DNA from: Vibrio penaeicida | Lineage (GTDB): Bacteria; Pseudomonadota; Gammaproteobacteria; Enterobacterales; Vibrionaceae | DNA length: 64,000 nucleotides | NCBI RefSeq assembly: GCF_030689305.1 | Contig: NZ_JAUYVM010000010.1 | Span: 62,001-126,000 of the forward strand | Reading direction: 5' to 3' | Shown: piece after piece, positions 27,057-35,582 of the stretch | Position numbering within the stretch: the stretch's first letter is position 1 | Layout of the letters: each line of letters opens with the position of its first letter | The notes under the pieces: model-generated | Databases searched by the model: none | Seen by the model: the letters and a program-made list of their open reading frames with translations, nothing else | Told to the model about the DNA's origin: nothing | Translations under genes and position numbers: made by a program

Positions 27057-28289
27057 ATGTTTGAACCGATGATGGAAATGTCTGACGATGCGGTAATTAA
27101 AGTCGTTGGAGTTGGTGGTGGCGGTGGTAATGCCGTAGAGCACATGGTGCGTGAATCTATTGAAGGCGTGGAATTCATCAGTGTCAACACAGATGCTCAA
27201 GCACTTCGTAAAACGAGCGTAAACACTGTCATTCAAATTGGTGGCGATATCACCAAAGGTCTTGGAGCTGGCGCAAACCCGCAGGTAGGTCGCGAAGCGG
27301 CTCTTGAAGACAGAGACAGACTTAAAGAAATTCTAACCGGTGCCGATATGGTATTTATAGCGGCCGGCATGGGTGGTGGTACAGGTACAGGTGCAGCTCC
27401 AGTGATCGCAGAAGTAGCGAAAGAGCTTGGAGTTCTGACGGTAGCTGTCGTGACTAAGCCATTTGGATTTGAAGGCAAGAAACGTCTTGCTTTTGCAGAG
27501 CAAGGCATCGAAGAATTATCAAAGCATGTTGATTCTTTGATTACCATCCCGAATGAAAAGCTGCTTAAAGTATTGGGACGTGGTGTCACTCTACTTGAAG
27601 CATTTGCAAGCGCCAATGACGTTCTTAAGAACGCAGTACAAGGTATTGCTGAATTGATTACTCGCCCAGGCATGATTAACGTCGACTTTGCGGACGTACG
27701 CACTGTAATGTCGGAAATGGGTCATGCGATGATGGGAAGCGGTGTCTCTAAAGGAGAGGACCGAGCAGAAGAAGCGGCAGAGACGGCAATTTCTAGCCCA
27801 CTTCTGGAAGATATTGATTTGGCTGGCGCAAGAGGTGTTCTTGTGAACATCACTGCAGGTTTGGATATGCGTCTGGACGAATTCGAAACTGTCGGTAATA
27901 CTGTAAAAGCATTTGCATCAGATAATGCGACGGTAGTTATTGGTACATCTCTGGATCCAGATATGACCGATGAGATCCGCGTAACTGTTGTTGCAACCGG
28001 AATTGGCAACGAGAAAAAACCTGAAATTACTTTAGTAACAGGTGCTTCCAAGCCACAAAACACCACGCCAGCTCAACAGCCAGCTGCCCCAGCAGCCAAA
28101 GTTGAAGAAAAAACGGCACAGCCTTTGCAAGCGAATAACTTGCCAAAAGGTGAAGAGGTGAAGAGTCAGCCAGCCACTCCAGCTAGCCCTTCGACTCCTG
28201 CTCAAGGTGGTGCAAACGCTGCACCGAAGCAGGAAAAAGAGAATGGTTATTTGGACATTCCAGCGTTCTTGAGACGCCAAGCTGACTGA
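27057..28289 (+). CDS. ftsZ: Cell division GTPase FtsZ
   Basis: 410 residues. The tubulin signature AGMGGGTGTGAAPVIAEVAKE lies near residue 105, with the GTP-binding N-terminal domain (about 10-180) and the C-terminal domain (about 205-315). A Pro/Ala/Gln-rich disordered linker (about 330-392) leads to the conserved C-terminal peptide LDIPAFLRRQ, which binds FtsA and ZipA. Forms the Z-ring. The start is preceded by a weakly matched GGAG, 30 bases after ftsA. Confidence 0.98.
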   Translation: MFEPMMEMSDDAVIKVVGVGGGGGNAVEHMVRESIEGVEFISVNTDAQALRKTSVNTVIQIGGDITKGLGAGANPQVGREAALEDRDRLKEILTGADMVFIAAGMGGGTGTGAAPVIAEVAKELGVLTVAVVTKPFGFEGKKRLAFAEQGIEELSKHVDSLITIPNEKLLKVLGRGVTLLEAFASANDVLKNAVQGIAELITRPGMINVDFADVRTVMSEMGHAMMGSGVSKGEDRAEEAAETAISSPLLEDIDLAGARGVLVNITAGLDMRLDEFETVGNTVKAFASDNATVVIGTSLDPDMTDEIRVTVVATGIGNEKKPEITLVTGASKPQNTTPAQQPAAPAAKVEEKTAQPLQANNLPKGEEVKSQPATPASPSTPAQGGANAAPKQEKENGYLDIPAFLRRQAD

Positions 28290-28305
28290 TTATTGTACGA
28301 AATAA

Positions 28306-28333
28306 TTGATATTCGTCAGAAACGTGGTAGCAT
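28306..28333 (+). promoter_or_regulatory. Candidate promoter of lpxC
   Basis: TTGATA (28306-28311) and TAGCAT (28328-28333) with a 16-base spacer lie in the ftsZ-lpxC gap, about 50 bases ahead of lpxC. Confidence 0.45.
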
Positions 28334-28385
28334 GTGCGGTCGATTTTCCGGTCGCACGGCTGGTATACGTAGTAGGGGTAGGTAA

Positions 28386-29303
28386 ATGATCAGACAAAGA
28401 ACTCTGAAAGAGATGGTGAAGACAACTGGAGTGGGTTTGCACTCGGGTAGAAAAGTCACACTTACTCTTCGTCCAGCTGCGGCGAACACAGGGGTTATTT
28501 ATCGCAGAACGGATATGAATCCGCCTGTCGATTTTCCGGCCGATCCTGCGTCAGTTCGTGACACCATGCTTTGTACTGCGCTAGTCAACGATGAAGGTAT
28601 CAGAATCTCAACCGTTGAGCACCTCAATGCCGCATTAGCAGGCATGGGGATTGATAACGTAATTGTTGAAGTGGACGCACCTGAAATCCCTATTATGGAT
28701 GGCAGTGCGAGTCCGTTTGTTTACCTGTTGCAGTCGGCTGGTATTGAGACGCTCAACGCCCCTAAACGTTTCGTACGTATTAAGAAAAAGGTTCGCGTTG
28801 AAGATGGTGATAAATGGGCTGAGTTAGTCCCTCACGATGGCTTCCGTATGGACTTTGCCATCGAATTTGATCATCCAGCAATTGAATCTGACGAACAGCA
28901 CCTACTTTTTGATTTTTCTTCTCAAGCGTTTGTCAAAGATATCTCACGAGCTCGAACTTTTGGGTTCATGAAGGACATTGAATACCTTCAATCTCAGAAC
29001 TTGTGTCTTGGTGGTAGCTTTGATTGTGCAATTGTTTTGGACGAGTACCGAATTCTTAATGAAGAAGGGCTACGTTTCGAAAACGAATTTGTGACTCATA
29101 AAGTACTCGATGCTATTGGCGATTTGTACATGTGTGGTCATAGTATTGTCGGTGAACTTCGCGCCTATAAATCTGGTCATGCGATGAACAACAAAGTACT
29201 AAGAGCGGTACTTGCCGATCAAGAAGCGTGGGAGTGGGCAACTTTCGAAGAAGAAGCTGGGTCTCCAGTCGCGTTTGGTGAACCTAATATGGTTCTTGCG
29301 TAG
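28386..29303 (+). CDS. lpxC: UDP-3-O-acyl-N-acetylglucosamine deacetylase
   Basis: 305 residues. Starts MIRQRTLKEMVKTTGVGLHSGRKV. Zinc ligands are in STVEHLNAALAGMGIDN (His near 79) and THKVLDAIGDLYMCGH (His near 238 and Asp near 242); IPIMDGSASPFVYLL is also conserved. Catalyses the committed step of lipid A synthesis in the cytoplasm. Last gene of the cluster; a strong terminator follows. Confidence 0.97.
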   Translation: MIRQRTLKEMVKTTGVGLHSGRKVTLTLRPAAANTGVIYRRTDMNPPVDFPADPASVRDTMLCTALVNDEGIRISTVEHLNAALAGMGIDNVIVEVDAPEIPIMDGSASPFVYLLQSAGIETLNAPKRFVRIKKKVRVEDGDKWAELVPHDGFRMDFAIEFDHPAIESDEQHLLFDFSSQAFVKDISRARTFGFMKDIEYLQSQNLCLGGSFDCAIVLDEYRILNEEGLRFENEFVTHKVLDAIGDLYMCGHSIVGELRAYKSGHAMNNKVLRAVLADQEAWEWATFEEEAGSPVAFGEPNMVLA

Positions 29304-29321
29304 AAGAGAACATAAAGAATT

Positions 29322-29351
29322 AAAAAAACCAGACATTAGTCTGGTTTTTTT
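29322..29351 (+). terminator. Intrinsic terminator after lpxC
   Basis: AAAAAAACCAGAC pairs with GTCTGGTTTTTTT around a four-base ATTA loop; the T-run is continuous with the stem. The A-run on the other flank could also terminate transcripts from dciA, which converges on it. Confidence 0.85.
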
Positions 29352-29422
29352 GTTTTTGAAAAACAGAATTTACTTGCTGCCAATTTTCTTATTTCTCAAG
29401 TTTTCTTATTTCTAGGGTTAGG

Positions 29423-29887
29423 TTACTTTTTCTTTTTCGCTAATTTTGCAATGTTTTCTAGCCTTTGCTTCACCTTTGGTGTTGCATTGGGCATATTTGC
29501 TGTTGCAATTAAGAACTCTGCTGCCACCTCTGAAACAGGAACTTCCTGCCATTCTGGATCCGGATCGGACATATCTTGCCCTCGGTAAAGTGACGGGTTT
29601 ATTCGAATTTGAACGCCCATTAGTTTTGCGTACCCTTGTTGGCGAAGCTGAGTCAATAAGTGCAAACGATCATAATTCAGTTTCATTTGTACGGAAGCGC
29701 TAGCAACTTCGATGACCAAGTGGTTATCCTTTATATTAGCCGCTCGACAATGCTCCAGTAAGCTTGCGGGTAATAGCGATTTTAATAGCTTGTTTAGTTC
29801 ATTGATCTGCTTAGCATGTTCTTGAATTTTACTGAGCTGCTGAGATTCAAGCAGATCATTTGTCAGTGTCGGTCTGTGATCGCGCAT
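29423..29887 (-). CDS. dciA: DUF721 family protein, DciA-like replicative helicase loader
   Basis: 154 residues. N-terminal DUF721 region (about residues 25-115: LNKLLKSLLPASLLEHCRAANIKDNHLVIEVASASVQMKLNY) and a lysine-rich C-terminal tail. DciA proteins replace DnaC in most bacteria and help load DnaB; vibrios are known to use this loader. The frame opens with MAM, but GAGGAG abuts the first ATG, whereas the second (29887) has correct spacing, so it was chosen. Divergent from secA. Confidence 0.85.
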   Translation of the reverse strand: MRDHRPTLTNDLLESQQLSKIQEHAKQINELNKLLKSLLPASLLEHCRAANIKDNHLVIEVASASVQMKLNYDRLHLLTQLRQQGYAKLMGVQIRINPSLYRGQDMSDPDPEWQEVPVSEVAAEFLIATANMPNATPKVKQRLENIAKLAKKKK

Positions 29888-30253
29888 AGCCATCTCCTCA
29901 CTACTGTATTCCGAGACTTCCTTAACTCGAGAGTGTAGAGCAGTGACCTTTGAATACCAAGCCTTTGGGTAAGTTTCTGCCTCTGCGTCTAAAATTTCTG
30001 AGGGATTATTGTCCGAACATCGAAAATTTCTAAACCTGTCTCAAACAATTGCTAATAGCCATGGTCGTTAATTTGATAATCACTTAATATACGAGGCAAA
30101 TTTGAAAATTAAGATTGGCGCTTGAAAATCAAAGGTGCCGCCTCAATATTCTTACAAACATGATGTATCTCAGTATTCTTAGTTTGGAACTGGTAGAGAC
30201 TGAAAGTTACAAGGATAGATCGAGCACGATCTAAACAGAGAGATTCACTGAAA
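29888..30253. other. Intergenic region between dciA and secA
   Basis: 366 bases. It must hold divergent promoters, but no -35/-10 pair stands out; TAATAT near 30085 and TTGATA near 30073 are too close together to form one promoter. No SecM-like secretion monitor is encoded. A 24-codon frame at 30160-30234 has no ribosome binding site. GATCGAGCACGATC near 30217 is a small inverted repeat shortly before secA. Confidence 0.5.
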
Positions 30254-32977
30254 ATGATAACTAAGCTACTGACAAAAGTAATTGGCAGCCGCAACGATCG
30301 AACTCTGCGTCGTCTGCGAAAAATAGTCAAAGAAATTAATAATTACGAACCAGAATTTGAAACATTATCTGATGAAGAACTGAAAGCGAAAACGGTAGAG
30401 TTTCGCGAGCGCCTAGAAAAAGGCGATTCTCTAGATAGTTTACTTCCGGAAGCATTTGCAACCGTACGAGAAGCATCTAAGCGTGTTTTTGGCATGCGTC
30501 ATTTCGACGTACAGCTCATAGGCGGTATGGTCCTTAACAATGGTCAGATTGCTGAAATGCGTACAGGTGAAGGTAAAACCTTAACCGCAACTCTTCCAGC
30601 TTACCTTAACGCTCTTCCTAGTAAGGGGGTGCACATTGTAACGGTGAATGATTACTTAGCATCTCGTGATGCAGAAACAAACCGCCCACTTTTCGAATTC
30701 CTTGGTATGACGGTTGGCGTTAACGTACCGAATATGCCTCCTTTAGCAAAAAAAGAAGCCTATCAAGCGGATATTCTTTACGGAACGAATAACGAGTTTG
30801 GTTTCGATTATTTACGCGACAACATGGCTTTCAGAGACGAAGACCGTGTTCAGCGAGAGCGTTTCTTTGCCGTTGTCGATGAGGTGGATTCCATCCTTAT
30901 TGATGAAGCTCGTACGCCGCTAATCATCTCTGGTCCAGCTGAAGATAGTTCGGATCTTTATACTCAGATTAACACTCTGATTCCCAACCTTGTTCGCCAA
31001 GAGAAGGAAGACACAGAAGAATACCGTGGTGATGGACACTACACTCTGGATGAAAAATCCAAGCAGGTTCACCTGACTGAAAATGGTCAGGAATTTGTTG
31101 AAGAGTTGATGATTAAGAATGGTTTGATGGAAGAAGGCGATACGCTTTACTCTCCAACCAATATAAGCCTACTTCACCATGTAAATGCAGCGTTGCGTGC
31201 GCATGTTTTATTTGAGCGCAATGTAGACTACATCGTTAATGAAGATGATGAGGTTGTGATTGTCGATGAGCATACGGGTCGTACAATGCCTGGTCGTCGT
31301 TGGTCTGAAGGTCTGCATCAAGCGGTAGAAGCAAAAGAAGGCGTTAAAATTCAGAATGAAAACCAGACCCTTGCGTCTATCACATTCCAGAATTTCTTCC
31401 GTCTATACGAAAAACTTTCGGGTATGACAGGTACTGCGGATACTGAAGCGTTTGAGTTCCAGTCAATTTATGGTCTGGAAACGGTAGTTATTCCAACCAA
31501 CAAACCAATGATCCGTGATGATATGCCAGATGTGGTATACCGCACAGAAACCGAGAAGTTCAATGCCATCATTGAGGACATCAAAGAACGTACTGCAAAA
31601 GGCCAACCATCTTTGGTTGGTACAGTATCTATTGAAAAGTCGGAGCTTCTTTCAAATGCGCTGAAGAGTGCCAAGGTTAAACACAACGTACTGAATGCTA
31701 AGTTCCACGAAAAAGAAGCGGAAATTGTTGCTCAAGCCGGTACTCCAGGTGCGGTTACCATTGCAACCAACATGGCGGGTCGTGGTACTGATATCGTATT
31801 AGGTGGTAGCTGGCAAGCGAAGCTGGAGCAATTGGACAACCCTTCTCAAGAGCAGATAGACCAAGTTAAAGCCGATTGGAAAGAAGTACACGACATAGTA
31901 CTTGAAGCGGGTGGTTTACATATCATCGGTACTGAGCGCCATGAATCTCGCCGTATTGATAACCAGCTGCGTGGTCGTTCTGGTCGTCAAGGGGATGCGG
32001 GTTCATCGCGCTTCTACCTATCGATGGAAGACTCACTGCTGCGTATCTTTACTTCTGACCGTATGGCGAGCCTTATCCAAAGTGGTATGGAAGAAGGTGA
32101 AGCGATTGAAAGTAAAATGTTGTCGCGTTCTATCGAGAAAGCGCAGCGTAAAGTCGAAGGTCGTAACTTCGATATTCGTAAGCAGCTTCTTGAATTCGAT
32201 GACGTTGCTAACGACCAACGTAAAGTTGTCTACGAGTTGCGTGACGAACTCATGAGTGCTGACGACATCAGCGACATGATTGAACAAAACCGTACAGATG
32301 TATTCGACAGCGTAATTAGTGAATACATCCCGCCTCAGTCTCTAGAAGATATGTGGGATGTGAAAGGTCTTGAAGATCGCTTAAAAGCAGATTTTGATTT
32401 AACCATGCCGCTCCAAGCTTGGCTTGATGAAGACGACAAGTTATATGAAGAAGCACTTCGCGAGAAGATTCTTGATACTGCTGTTGAAACATACAAAGAG
32501 AAAGAAAAAGTGGTGGGAGAGAATATCCTACGTAACTTTGAAAAGTCCGTGATGCTACAGACTCTTGATACACTTTGGAAAGAACACCTTGCTGCGATGG
32601 ATCACCTGCGCCAAGGTATTCATTTGCGTGGCTATGCACAGAAGAACCCGAAACAAGAATACAAACGTGAGTCGTTTGAATTGTTCGAAGGCTTGCTGGA
32701 CTCACTCAAAATTGATGTGATTACTGTGCTCAGCAAAGTTCGCGTTCAACAGGAAGAAGAAGTTGAGCGTATGGAAGCTCAACGTCGTGCACAGGCGGAA
32801 GAAGCTGCGCGACGTCAGCAGTTCCAGCATCAACAAGCTGAAAACCCGCTTTCTGATGGTGAGCAAGAAGAAGCTAGTCAACAACCTACTCAACGTGAAG
32901 AGCGCAAAGTTGGGCGCAACGAACCTTGCCCATGTGGTAGTGGTAAGAAGTTTAAACAGTGCCACGGTAAGATTTGA
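30254..32977 (+). CDS. secA: Preprotein translocase ATPase SecA
   Basis: 907 residues. Motor domain with Walker A MRTGEGKTLTATLPAYL near residue 103 and DEVDSILIDEARTPLIISGP near 210; preprotein-crosslinking domain with SGMTGTADTEAFEF; second nucleotide-binding fold with NMAGRGTDIVLGG and GRSGRQGDAGSSRFYLSMED; helical scaffold; flexible tail; and a zinc-binding C-terminus CPCGSGKKFKQCHG that contacts SecB. Drives protein export through SecYEG. No mutT follows; the next gene is dapB. Confidence 0.98.
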   Translation: MITKLLTKVIGSRNDRTLRRLRKIVKEINNYEPEFETLSDEELKAKTVEFRERLEKGDSLDSLLPEAFATVREASKRVFGMRHFDVQLIGGMVLNNGQIAEMRTGEGKTLTATLPAYLNALPSKGVHIVTVNDYLASRDAETNRPLFEFLGMTVGVNVPNMPPLAKKEAYQADILYGTNNEFGFDYLRDNMAFRDEDRVQRERFFAVVDEVDSILIDEARTPLIISGPAEDSSDLYTQINTLIPNLVRQEKEDTEEYRGDGHYTLDEKSKQVHLTENGQEFVEELMIKNGLMEEGDTLYSPTNISLLHHVNAALRAHVLFERNVDYIVNEDDEVVIVDEHTGRTMPGRRWSEGLHQAVEAKEGVKIQNENQTLASITFQNFFRLYEKLSGMTGTADTEAFEFQSIYGLETVVIPTNKPMIRDDMPDVVYRTETEKFNAIIEDIKERTAKGQPSLVGTVSIEKSELLSNALKSAKVKHNVLNAKFHEKEAEIVAQAGTPGAVTIATNMAGRGTDIVLGGSWQAKLEQLDNPSQEQIDQVKADWKEVHDIVLEAGGLHIIGTERHESRRIDNQLRGRSGRQGDAGSSRFYLSMEDSLLRIFTSDRMASLIQSGMEEGEAIESKMLSRSIEKAQRKVEGRNFDIRKQLLEFDDVANDQRKVVYELRDELMSADDISDMIEQNRTDVFDSVISEYIPPQSLEDMWDVKGLEDRLKADFDLTMPLQAWLDEDDKLYEEALREKILDTAVETYKEKEKVVGENILRNFEKSVMLQTLDTLWKEHLAAMDHLRQGIHLRGYAQKNPKQEYKRESFELFEGLLDSLKIDVITVLSKVRVQQEEEVERMEAQRRAQAEEAARRQQFQHQQAENPLSDGEQEEASQQPTQREERKVGRNEPCPCGSGKKFKQCHGKI

Positions 32978-32996
32978 TTCTTTTCCCCCTTCTCCC

Positions 32997-33024
32997 AAAA
33001 GAGCCGCAGTCGCGGCTCTTTTTG
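32997..33024 (+). terminator. Intrinsic terminator of secA
   Basis: AAAAGAGCCGC (32997-33007) pairs with GCGGCTCTTTT across a four-base AGTC loop, followed by more T residues, about 20 bases after the secA stop. Confidence 0.9.
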
Positions 33025-33134
33025 TATCTTCTTACTCTGCTGTCTTGTACAAAGAATAAACCTTGTTTAACTGTGGTAACTTTCGAGCCTTTACGTTACA
33101 TTGATCACATCGTAACAAATGGAGAACTTACGCA

Positions 33135-33944
33135 ATGGTAAAAATTGCGATTGCAGGAGCAGCAGGCCGTATGGGCCGCAACTTGGTGAAGGCCACCCAC
33201 CTGAATTCTGATGCGCGACTTGGCGCAGCCTCTGAAAGACCAGAATCTTCTCTTATCGGCGTTGATGCAGGCGAATTGTGCGGCGAAGGTCGTTTCGAAG
33301 TCGCTTTAGTCGATGACTTTGCCAAAGCGGTTGAAGAATTTGATGTCATCATTGATTTTACAGCCCCAGTGAGCACTTTAGCTAACATCGAACTTTGTAA
33401 GAAGTATGGGAAGCAAATCGTTATTGGTACGACGGGTTTTTCAGATGAAGAGCGAGCGCAGATCGATGAAGCGGCAAAAAATATCTCTATCGTTATGGCG
33501 CCAAACTACAGCGTTGGTGTAAACCTAGTTTTTAAGCTGTTAGAGAAAGCAGCAAAAGTTATGGGTGATTACTGTGATGTCGAAATTGTTGAAGCGCATC
33601 ATCGCCATAAAGTCGATGCACCTTCTGGTACTGCTATAGGTATGGGAGAGGCAATTGCTGGGGCGATGGGAAATCAGCTAAGTGATGTTGCAGTTTATGC
33701 TCGTGAGGGTATTACTGGTGAGCGCACTAAAGATGAAATCGGTTTTGCTACCATCCGTGCTGGCGATATTGTTGGTGAACATACAGCAATGTTTGCAGAT
33801 ATTGGTGAGCGTGTTGAAATTACTCATAAAGCGACCGACCGCATGACATTTGCCAATGGTGCCGTAAAAGCAGCGGTTTGGTTGGCATCAAAACCTGCTG
33901 GCTTCTACACGATGACCGATGTTCTTGGTCTGAATGAGCTTTAA
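33135..33944 (+). CDS. dapB: 4-hydroxy-tetrahydrodipicolinate reductase
   Basis: 269 residues. NAD(P)-binding loop IAGAAGRMGRNLVKA at the N-terminus, IIDFTAPVSTLANIELC, GTTGFSDEE, and the catalytic EAHHRHKVDAPSGTAIGMGE near residue 155. Reduces hydroxy-tetrahydrodipicolinate in the lysine and meso-diaminopimelate pathway, feeding the murE step encoded upstream. GGAG precedes the ATG with moderate spacing. Stands alone, with a hairpin after it. Confidence 0.97.
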   Translation: MVKIAIAGAAGRMGRNLVKATHLNSDARLGAASERPESSLIGVDAGELCGEGRFEVALVDDFAKAVEEFDVIIDFTAPVSTLANIELCKKYGKQIVIGTTGFSDEERAQIDEAAKNISIVMAPNYSVGVNLVFKLLEKAAKVMGDYCDVEIVEAHHRHKVDAPSGTAIGMGEAIAGAMGNQLSDVAVYAREGITGERTKDEIGFATIRAGDIVGEHTAMFADIGERVEITHKATDRMTFANGAVKAAVWLASKPAGFYTMTDVLGLNEL

Positions 33945-33952
33945 TTAAATAT

Positions 33953-33980
33953 TTATGCGCTAGAGCCTTCTGGCGCATAA
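33953..33980 (+). other. Hairpin after dapB
   Basis: TTATGCGC (33953-33960) and GCGCATAA (33973-33980) are perfect complements, and inner bases extend the stem with AG/CT. No T-run follows, so it is either a factor-assisted terminator or a 3'-end stabiliser. Confidence 0.4.
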
Positions 33981-34291
33981 CCTCATTTCATCTCTACTCT
34001 GCAAAATAAGCTCAAATTTTACGCCAGTTTTACGGGTATTAATCTTATAGTTTGAGCCTCTTAAGCTTAATTTTCGCCTTAATGACTTAAAAAGAACATT
34101 AACTGGTAATATATTATCGTTTGCTTTTTCCATGTGACCAATTTTCCTATATTTATTACTAAAGAAGGGTGTTTTTAATGAACAATACCCATTTGGAGCA
34201 TTGCTGTAGGAAGATAAGTTAGGTTTATATGGCTTTTGCACCAGTTAATGTGTTTTGGCGAACAAATGATAAATTTCTTTTACTGAGAATG
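33981..34291. other. Gene-free stretch before the carAB promoter
   Basis: A/T-rich sequence with no convincing gene on either strand; frames present lack ribosome binding sites and family features. GGGTGTTTTTAAT near 34167 and AACAATACCC near 34181 can form a small imperfect hairpin. Nothing else was recognised. Confidence 0.4.
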
Positions 34292-34320
34292 TTGACACAA
34301 ATCACAGTGATCACTAGAAT
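34292..34320 (+). promoter_or_regulatory. Upstream promoter (P1) of carAB
   Basis: A perfect TTGACA (34292-34297), 17-base spacer and TAGAAT (34315-34320) make one of the best sigma-70 promoters in the window. The spacer contains the palindrome GTGATCAC. Transcription would start near 34327, leaving a leader of about 100 bases to carA. Confidence 0.75.
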
Positions 34321-34380
34321 ACCGCCAATTTGTCTAAATTCCCCAAAAGCGCGTTTTTATAACGAATTTAGGGCTGAGTT

Positions 34381-34415
34381 TGCAATTAAATACACTGTTA
34401 ATGCATTTTTATTCT
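34381..34415 (+). promoter_or_regulatory. Tandem ArgR operator (ARG boxes) before carA
   Basis: Two 14-base cores resemble the ARG-box core TGAATWWWWATTCA: TGCAATTAAATACA (34381-34394, 11 of 14) and TGCATTTTTATTCT (34402-34415, 12 of 14). They are seven bases apart, exactly the gap expected between the cores of two 18-bp boxes spaced by 3 bp. Arginine-bound ArgR hexamer would repress carAB here, overlapping a possible second promoter as in E. coli. Confidence 0.7.
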
Positions 34416-34425
34416 GGAGGTTGCC

Positions 34426-35565
34426 TTGAGTAAGTCAGCACTGTTAGTCCTAGAAGATGGGACTGTGTTCCATGGACAATCCATTGGAGCAGATGGCTCA
34501 GCTGTTGGTGAAGTCGTCTTTAACACCTCGATGACGGGGTACCAAGAAATCCTCACTGATCCTTCCTATTCTCAACAAATCGTTACTCTTACTTATCCTC
34601 ACATTGGCAATACCGGAACCAATTCCGAAGACGAAGAATCTTCTTCAATTCATGCACAAGGCCTTGTGATTCGCGATCTCCCTCTTATCGCTTCAAATTT
34701 CCGTAACGAACAATCTCTTTCTGATTACCTTAAATCACAAAATATTGTTGGCATCGCCGATATTGATACGCGCAAGCTAACTCGTATTCTCCGTGAAAAA
34801 GGTGCTCAAAATGGCTGTGTTGTAGCCGGCAATAGCCTTGATGAAGCTTTGGCTCTTGCTAAAGCAAAAGAGTTCCCTGGTTTGAAAGGTATGGATCTTG
34901 CGAAAGAAGTTACAACAAAAGAAGCGTACCAATGGAAGCAAGGTTCGTGGACGCTCACGGGAGGTCTTCCGGAAGCGAAAGGCGATGCTGAATTGCCATA
35001 TCACGTTGTTGCCTACGACTTCGGCGCAAAGCGTAACATCTTGCGTATGCTCGTCGACCGCGGTTGCCGCTTAACGGTTGTGCCTGCTGAAACATCAGCA
35101 GAAGACGTGCTTGCTCTTAACCCTGATGGCGTATTCTTATCTAATGGACCTGGTGACCCAGAGCCATGTACTTACGCAATTGAAGCAACTAAAGTTTTCC
35201 TTGATAAAGGCCTTCCAATTTTTGGTATCTGTCTTGGACACCAAATCTTGGCACTGGCGTCTGGTGCACAAACTGTGAAAATGAAGTTTGGTCACCACGG
35301 TGCAAACCACCCAGTGAAAGATTTGGATCGCAATGTGGTTATGATCACTTCTCAAAACCACGGTTTTGCAGCGGATGAAGAGACATTGCCAGAAAACCTT
35401 CGCGCGACGCATAAATCACTGTTCGATGGTTCTCTACAAGGTATTCATCGCACAGATAAGCCAGCATTTAGTTTCCAAGGGCACCCAGAAGCAAGCCCTG
35501 GTCCACATGATGCCGCGCCACTATTTGATCACTTTATCGAACTCATTAAACAGCACTCAGCGTAA
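34426..35565 (+). CDS. carA: Carbamoyl-phosphate synthase small subunit
   Basis: 379 residues. N-terminal CPSase domain (SALLVLEDGTVFHGQSIGADG) and C-terminal class I glutamine amidotransferase domain with nucleophile Cys in GICLGHQILALASG and the His/Glu pair in GHPEASPGPHD. Hydrolyses glutamine and passes ammonia to CarB. Translation starts at TTG with GGAGG five bases upstream; the E. coli carA also uses TTG. Feeds both arginine and pyrimidine synthesis. Confidence 0.97.
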   Translation: MSKSALLVLEDGTVFHGQSIGADGSAVGEVVFNTSMTGYQEILTDPSYSQQIVTLTYPHIGNTGTNSEDEESSSIHAQGLVIRDLPLIASNFRNEQSLSDYLKSQNIVGIADIDTRKLTRILREKGAQNGCVVAGNSLDEALALAKAKEFPGLKGMDLAKEVTTKEAYQWKQGSWTLTGGLPEAKGDAELPYHVVAYDFGAKRNILRMLVDRGCRLTVVPAETSAEDVLALNPDGVFLSNGPGDPEPCTYAIEATKVFLDKGLPIFGICLGHQILALASGAQTVKMKFGHHGANHPVKDLDRNVVMITSQNHGFAADEETLPENLRATHKSLFDGSLQGIHRTDKPAFSFQGHPEASPGPHDAAPLFDHFIELIKQHSA

Positions 35566-35582
35566 TTTGGAGTAGAGAGAAA

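Noticed and set aside
30160..30234. 24-codon frame before secA as a possible secretion-monitor leader
   Set aside because: No ribosome binding site, too short for a signal sequence plus arrest motif, and no resemblance to SecM or VemP.
33960..34241. 93-codon minus-strand frame after dapB
   Set aside because: No ribosome binding site, no recognisable domain, and it starts opposite the carAB leader; treated as chance.
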